Below, piece by piece: positions 60,066-64,000 of a DNA stretch of 64,000 nucleotides. Position numbers and translations under genes: made by a program. Source of the stretch: Chitinimonas koreensis. GTDB taxonomy: Bacteria; Pseudomonadota; Gammaproteobacteria; Burkholderiales; Chitinimonadaceae. The notes below the pieces were generated by a model, which saw only the letters and a list, made by a program, of their open reading frames with translations, was not told the origin of the DNA and made no database searches. The stretch spans positions 1,699,001-1,763,000 of the forward strand of contig NZ_CP060704.1 of the NCBI RefSeq assembly GCF_014353015.1, read 5' to 3'. Position 1 is the stretch's first letter. Every line of letters starts with the position of its first letter.

Positions 60066-61193
60066 TCAGCCGCGCATGGCGGGAATGTGATCCGCCATCT
60101 CCCGCCGCATGAACTCATGGAAGTGCAGCATGCCGTCCTCCATCGGGCTCTGGTACGGGCCCCATTCGTCGCGGCCCTCGCGGTGCAGCCGTTCGCGGCC
60201 TTCTTCCATGCGGCGGATGATCTCCATGTCCTCGACCGCGGTCTCCTGGTAGGCCTTCTGCTCGGCCGCCATGAAGTCGGGCTCGAACAGCGCGATCTCC
60301 TCGGGGTAGTAGAACTCGCAGATGTTGACGTACTCGCGCGGGCCGCGCGGCAGCAGCGTCGACACCACCAGCGTGTGCGGATACCACTCGACCATCACGT
60401 TCGGGTAGTAGGTCAGCCAGATCGCGCCGTAGGGCGGCAGCTCGCCGCGGTAGAAGTCGAGCACCTGCTTGTGCCACTCGCCGTAGCTCTTGGAGCCGGG
60501 CCGCGCCAGCGCGTTGTTGAGGCCGACGGTCTGCACCGAGTACCAGTCGGCGAACTCCCACTTCAGGTCGTCGCAGGTGACGAAGCGGCCGAGCCCGGGG
60601 TGGAACGGGTCGACGTGGTAGTCCTCGAGGTAGACCTCGATGAAGGTCTTCCAGTTGCCGGCGTAGGTGTCGACCGTGACGTTGTGCAGCATGTAGTTGC
60701 TGAAGTCGAGGTCCTTGCGTACGCCCAGGTCCTTGAGATCGGCCTCGACGTCGCGGCCGCCGGTGCCGAGCTCGAACAGCATGCCGTTCCAGTTCTGCAG
60801 ACCGGTGTTGGGCAGGTTGAGGCAGGGCTTGTCGGGGAAGTGCGGCGCGCCGATCAGCGTGCCCCGGTTGTCGTAGGTCCAGCGGTGCAGCGGGCAGACG
60901 ATGTGGGTGCCGTTGCCGCGGCCGTCGAGCATCAGCGCCTGGCGGTGGCGGCAGATGTTGGACAAGAGCTGCACGCCGCCCTCGGTGCGCTTGAGCATGC
61001 GGGCGCGGTCGTACATGTCGAGCACCTGATAGTCGCCCAGCTCGGGCACCATCAGTTCGTGGCCGACGTAGCGCGGGCCGCGGGCGAACAGATGTTCCTG
61101 CTCGAGCTTGTAGAAATCTTCGTCGAAATAGACGGATACCGGCAGTTGCGACTGCGCGGCGCGGAGCAGATGGTTGGATTCCAGGTTGGACAT
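60066..61193 (-). CDS. Rieske-type aromatic-ring-hydroxylating oxygenase alpha subunit
   Basis: 375 residues. Rieske [2Fe-2S] motif CRHRQALML...CPLHRWTYD (CxH-17-CxxH), then mononuclear iron site in LEDYHVDPFHPGLG (two His with a carboxylate further on). Resembles SRPBCC-type oxygenases acting on quaternary ammonium or aromatic acids. No reductase or beta subunit neighbour. The in-frame TTG five codons upstream is less likely than ATG 61193. Transcription may be influenced by the small unit just upstream (61.5-61.9 kb). Confidence 0.88.
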   Translation of the reverse strand: MSNLESNHLLRAAQSQLPVSVYFDEDFYKLEQEHLFARGPRYVGHELMVPELGDYQVLDMYDRARMLKRTEGGVQLLSNICRHRQALMLDGRGNGTHIVCPLHRWTYDNRGTLIGAPHFPDKPCLNLPNTGLQNWNGMLFELGTGGRDVEADLKDLGVRKDLDFSNYMLHNVTVDTYAGNWKTFIEVYLEDYHVDPFHPGLGRFVTCDDLKWEFADWYSVQTVGLNNALARPGSKSYGEWHKQVLDFYRGELPPYGAIWLTYYPNVMVEWYPHTLVVSTLLPRGPREYVNICEFYYPEEIALFEPDFMAAEQKAYQETAVEDMEIIRRMEEGRERLHREGRDEWGPYQSPMEDGMLHFHEFMRREMADHIPAMRG

Positions 61194-61543
61194 ATCCCAC
61201 ACCCCCAAGTAGTCAGGGTGAGGCGCAATCCAGCCCGGACCGGCGCCCCAACACCCGAAGGTCTAAGAACGTCTTGCCTTGATGGATTACGAGTCGGGCC
61301 GGCGCGGTGTCGGTCCGGAACGGGAAAGGCTCCCCGCCCCCTAGCCTCATGGCCCTTTGGGCAAGCACCGGGGCCGCCTCGCGACGCCCCAATACCCGCG
61401 CCGGACGAGGTGTCGCGACGCTAAAAAACGAGGGGCGGATTCTGGCCGAAATCAAGACCCCCCGCAAGGCCAGGTGGCTAATATTTTCCGCAAAACTGCC
61501 TTATGGATGAGGGCCTTAGCCATCGGCCGCAGGCGCAGGCATG

Positions 61544-61578
61544 AAAAAAGCCGCGCGGCCGATGCCGTCGCGGCTTTT
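61544..61578 (-). terminator. Intrinsic terminator of the small minus-strand unit
   Basis: Read on the minus strand, AAAAGCCGCG (61578-61569) pairs with CGCGGCTTTT (61555-61546), the run continuing as TTTTTT. Lies between the ten-codon ORF and the Rieske gene, about 350 bp before the latter. Confidence 0.75.
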
Positions 61579-61640
61579 CGTCGAGCCCCGCGGGCGGGGC
61601 AGCTCCGGTCGGGCCAATGCTGCTGGCGCCGGAGAACGAC

Positions 61641-61673
61641 TCAACGTCGGAACAGGTAGACGAGCCAACCCAT
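61641..61673 (-). CDS. Ten-codon ORF with strong Shine-Dalgarno
   Basis: ATG 61673 to TGA 61641 encodes MGWLVYLFRR. AAAGGAG stands seven bases before the ATG, one of the best ribosome-binding sites in the window. A promoter about 210 bases upstream and an intrinsic terminator about 65 bases downstream frame it as an independent unit. The peptide is amphipathic with a basic tail, so it could insert in membranes; or translation could act as a sensor controlling the terminator. Not recognised. Confidence 0.5.
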   Translation of the reverse strand: MGWLVYLFRR

Positions 61674-61879
61674 TTGAACGCTCCTTTCACTTTCGGCATC
61701 ACGTCCACCGCTCGTGGCGGCGACGTTTAGCTGTACGCGGGCGGTTGCAACCCTTGCCTCATTTCAACGACAACCACCGGCCGCAGGCACATAGCCAATG
61801 TACTTCCTCGCCTGCTCCGGCCCACGGCGCCCCAGTGGCGCCGCGCTTTCGCTGCGCCTTTGTCAAGCGCAACGCGCCG

Positions 61880-61907
61880 ATTATACGGATTTGTTGCAAG
61901 ACAGCAA
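61880..61907 (-). promoter_or_regulatory. Sigma-70-type promoter, minus strand
   Basis: On the minus strand, TTGCTG (61907-61902), a 16-bp spacer, and a perfect TATAAT (61885-61880). Predicted start near 61873, giving a transcript of about 330 nt to the terminator at 61544. The region 61880-62042 must also hold the oppositely directed rhlE promoter. Confidence 0.5.
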
Positions 61908-62042
61908 AATGCTGCAGCGCAACTTGCTGCTACAATGCCGGCCGCGGGCGCGCTCCAGTCTTCGCGCCGCGTTCCATGTTCACCTCATTCATCTGCCGAA
62001 GACGGGCGCGCGAGCGCCGGCCGATGTGCTTCGGAGCTTTGC

Positions 62043-63434
62043 ATGTCCTTCGCTTCCCTGGGTCTCGCCGACGAGATCCTCCGTGCCGTGGCCGAACTCG
62101 GCTACGACCAGCCCACCCCGATCCAGCTGCAGGCCATCCCGGCCGTGCTGACCGGCCGCGACCTGATGGCCGGCGCCCAGACCGGCACCGGCAAGACCGC
62201 CGGCTTCACGCTGCCGATCCTGCACCGCCTGTCCGACAAGGCCGTCAAGGGCCCGTCCGCCGGCCGCCCGCCGGTGCGCGCGCTGATCCTGACGCCGACC
62301 CGCGAGCTCGCCGCCCAGGTCGAGGAATCGGTGCAGAACTACGGCAAGTACCTCAAGCTCGAGTCGATGACCATGTTCGGCGGCGTCAGCATCAATCCGC
62401 AGATCAAGCGCCTCAAGAGCCGCGTCGACATCCTGGTGGCGACGCCGGGCCGGCTGCTCGACCACGTCCAGCAGGGCACGCTCGACCTGTCGCGCGTCGA
62501 GATCCTGGTGCTGGACGAGGCCGACCGCATGCTCGACATGGGCTTCATCCGCGACATCAAGAAGATCCTCGCCCTGCTGCCCAAGCAGCGGCAGAACCTG
62601 CTGTTCTCGGCCACCTTCTCGGACGACATCAAGGCGCTGGCCGAAGGCCTGCTGCACGATCCGCTGCTGATCGAAGTGGCGCGCCGCAACGCCACGGCCG
62701 ACACCATCGCGCAGAAGGTCTACCCGGTCGACCGCGAGCGCAAGCGCCAGCTGCTGGCCCACCTGATCAAGGAAAACAACTGGTTCCAGGTGCTGGTGTT
62801 CACCCGCACCAAGCACGGCGCCAACCGGCTGGCCGAGCAGCTCGACAAGGACGGCATCAGCGCGCTGGCGATCCACGGCAACAAGAGCCAGGGCGCGCGC
62901 ACGCGGGCGCTGGCCGAGTTCAAGGACGGTACGCTGCAGGTGCTGGTGGCGACCGACATCGCCGCCCGCGGCATCGACATCGACCAGCTGCCGCACGTGG
63001 TGAACTACGAGCTGCCCAACGTGCCGGAGGATTACGTCCACCGCATCGGCCGCACCGGCCGCGCCGGCGCCGAGGGCGAGGCGGTGTCGCTGGTCTGCGT
63101 CGACGAGAAGAAGCTGCTGGCCGACATCGAGAAGGTGATCAAGCGCGAACTGCCGCGCGAGATCGTGCCCGGCTTCGAGCCCGATCCGAGCATCAAGCCC
63201 GAGCCGATCCAGCAGCGCTCGCAGGGCCGCCAGGGCCAGGGCCAGGGTCGTCCGGGCAGCGGCGGCGGTCGCCAGGGCCAAGGCCGTCAGGGCGAGCCCA
63301 AGGCCGGCGGTCAGCCGCGCCAGCCGGCCGGCCAGGACAAGCAGAAGCAGCAGGCCCGCCAGCCGGCCGCGCAGGCCGGCAACCATAACAGCCGTGGCCA
63401 GGGCGCGCGCCGCCCGACCGGCCGCCACCACTGA
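62043..63434 (+). CDS. rhlE: DEAD-box RNA helicase, RhlE type
   Basis: 463 residues. Two RecA-like domains with Q motif (FASLGLADEIL...YDQPTPIQLQAIP), motif I AQTGTGKT, Ia PTRELA, II DEAD, III SAT, and VI HRIGRTGRAG. From about 390 the tail becomes Gln/Gly/Arg/Pro-rich (QGRQGQGQGRPGSGGG), disordered and RNA-binding. Unwinds RNA duplexes in ribosome assembly or turnover. ATG 62043 is chosen from the family's N-terminus. The following small gene starts 11 bases after its stop. Confidence 0.95.
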   Translation: MSFASLGLADEILRAVAELGYDQPTPIQLQAIPAVLTGRDLMAGAQTGTGKTAGFTLPILHRLSDKAVKGPSAGRPPVRALILTPTRELAAQVEESVQNYGKYLKLESMTMFGGVSINPQIKRLKSRVDILVATPGRLLDHVQQGTLDLSRVEILVLDEADRMLDMGFIRDIKKILALLPKQRQNLLFSATFSDDIKALAEGLLHDPLLIEVARRNATADTIAQKVYPVDRERKRQLLAHLIKENNWFQVLVFTRTKHGANRLAEQLDKDGISALAIHGNKSQGARTRALAEFKDGTLQVLVATDIAARGIDIDQLPHVVNYELPNVPEDYVHRIGRTGRAGAEGEAVSLVCVDEKKLLADIEKVIKRELPREIVPGFEPDPSIKPEPIQQRSQGRQGQGQGRPGSGGGRQGQGRQGEPKAGGQPRQPAGQDKQKQQARQPAAQAGNHNSRGQGARRPTGRHH

Positions 63435-63444
63435 GGAGCGCGCG

Positions 63445-63612
63445 ATGAAACGCACCGACCTGGAAAAGCTCAGGGGCCTGAAGATCGCCGGCAAGCTGGC
63501 CGGCGAGCGCACGCCCGACCGCTTCGGCAAGGCCTCGACCGGCAAGCAGGAAGACGCCAAGCCCAAGGGTTTGATGGGCGCGCTGCTCAAGAAGACGCAG
63601 AACGGCGACTGA
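63445..63612 (+). CDS. Small basic protein downstream of rhlE (55 aa)
   Basis: MKRTDLEKLRGLKIAGKLAGERTPDRFGKASTGKQEDAKPKGLMGALLKK: a basic, hydrophilic 55-residue frame with GAGGAG before its ATG and close linkage to rhlE. The composition suggests nucleic-acid or ribosome association. I do not recognise a named family, but conserved tiny genes after rhlE are plausible. Codon use matches neighbours. Confidence 0.65.
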   Translation: MKRTDLEKLRGLKIAGKLAGERTPDRFGKASTGKQEDAKPKGLMGALLKKTQNGD

Positions 63613-63657
63613 GGTAGGACCGACCCCCGCCCGGTCCGCGTTGGGCGGCACGGTTCC

Positions 63658-63726
63658 GTAGGAGCGGCTTCAGCCGCGAATGGCGATGGTGGAACATCGA
63701 CGATTCGCGGCTGAAGCCGCTCCTAC
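63658..63726. repeat. Dispersed palindromic repeat, family A copy 9
   Basis: GTAGGAGCGGCTTCAGCCGCGAATGG ... CGATTCGCGGCTGAAGCCGCTCCTAC; consensus. Confidence 0.9.
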
Positions 63727-63741
63727 GCATTCGATGGGCCG

Positions 63742-64000
63742 TGTTCGGACGTCCGCGAGGGCTGGATGCGGACATTGACGACGGAGAGCGAACGAGCGAA
63801 GCGAGGCCCCTCGCGGCGGCGAGGGCGGGGGAGTCGGGGTGAATAAAGGATCGGGCGGGCTGTTCGGACGTCCGCGACACCGGGCTCTTCCCTTACGCAG
63901 GGTTGGATGCGGATATTGCGACGGAGAGCGAACGAGCGAAGCGAGGCTCCCTCGCGGCGGCGAGGGCGGGGGAGTCGGGGTGAATAAAGGATCGGGCGGG
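63742..64000. repeat. Tandem repeat related to family C, truncated by window end
   Basis: A unit beginning TGTTCGGACGTCCGCGA starts at 63742 and again at 63861. Each contains GGATGCGGA, CGACGGAGAGCGAACGAGCG, GGCGGCGAGGGCGGGGGAG and GGTGAATAAAGGATCGGGCGG. The second is about 20 bases longer owing to an insertion after the start. The AGCGAACGAGCGAAGCGAGG and GGCGAGGGCGGGGGAG blocks are those of family C. The array probably continues beyond the window. Confidence 0.8.

Noticed and set aside
61641..61673. Amino-acid biosynthesis attenuator leader
   Set aside because: Single Trp, no run of one amino acid, and no biosynthetic operon downstream.

Overview
The window is about 70% GC and reads as a chromosomal segment of a free-living betaproteobacterium. 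The lineage is suggested by a betaproteobacterial-type proteasome homologue (BPH) beside hslO, the rpsU-yqeY-dnaG-rpoD-tRNA-Ile2(CAT) macromolecular-synthesis block, the orn / M48 protease-phhB-rsgA neighbourhood, and the presence of polyhydroxybutyrate (PHB) metabolism. I cannot fix the genus. No phage, integrase, transposase, CRISPR array or plasmid functions were seen.

Layout. 0-5.4 kb: TonB-ExbB-ExbD energy transducer with a tiny Cys-rich membrane protein, an excalibur protein, an Lrp-type regulator divergent from a DMT exporter, and an aromatic aminotransferase. 5.7-9.7 kb: a lipoprotein 3-hydroxybutyrate-oligomer hydrolase and a secreted type-2-fold PHB depolymerase, together a route for degrading external PHB. 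10.9-23.2 kb: a complete glycerol-uptake and catabolism island, divergent glpR / glpD-glpS-glpT-glpP-glpQ-glpU-glpV-glpK-tpiA. It runs from an ABC importer with two different ATPases, through kinase and dehydrogenase, to triose phosphate isomerase. Most of its larger gaps contain palindromic repeats. 23.3-26.1 kb: a DUF1800/DUF1501 secreted pair. 26.2-36.7 kb: housekeeping genes (hslO, BPH, pncC, orn, M48, phhB, rsgA, rpsU, yqeY, dnaG, rpoD, tRNA-Ile). 37-42 kb: ferritin-like protein, a PepSY gene remnant, a chemoreceptor, and a REC-PAS-GGDEF protein. 42.1-44.4 kb: ergothioneine genes egtB-egtD. 44.7-54.4 kb: a stress-flavoured run (SDR, YihY, topoisomerase IB, KatE-type catalase, a Gln/Gly/Tyr-rich protein, DUF4142, a hydrophilic KGG-like protein, a second short Ntn hydrolase). 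55.4-57.2 kb: a decayed LysR gene and an ABM/NIPSNAP pair divergent from an ArsR-type regulator with a palindrome over its start codon. 57.8-63.6 kb: metZ, a LysE exporter, a Rieske oxygenase, and an RhlE-type helicase with a small downstream gene.

Two intergenic regions look like unannotated small transcription units. One is a possible ncRNA at about 57.45-57.63 kb. The other is a ten-codon ORF with a strong Shine-Dalgarno, promoter and terminator on the minus strand at about 61.5-61.9 kb.

The assembly needs care. Nine single-base losses, all in or beside G/C-rich runs, break exbD, the DMT exporter, the oligomer hydrolase, glpT, glpD (twice), glpR, rpoD and egtB. In every case, restoring one base gives a normal-length protein. 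Since rpoD is essential, these are best read as sequencing or consensus errors. At least four dispersed palindromic repeat families (called A-D here) fill intergenic spaces throughout.
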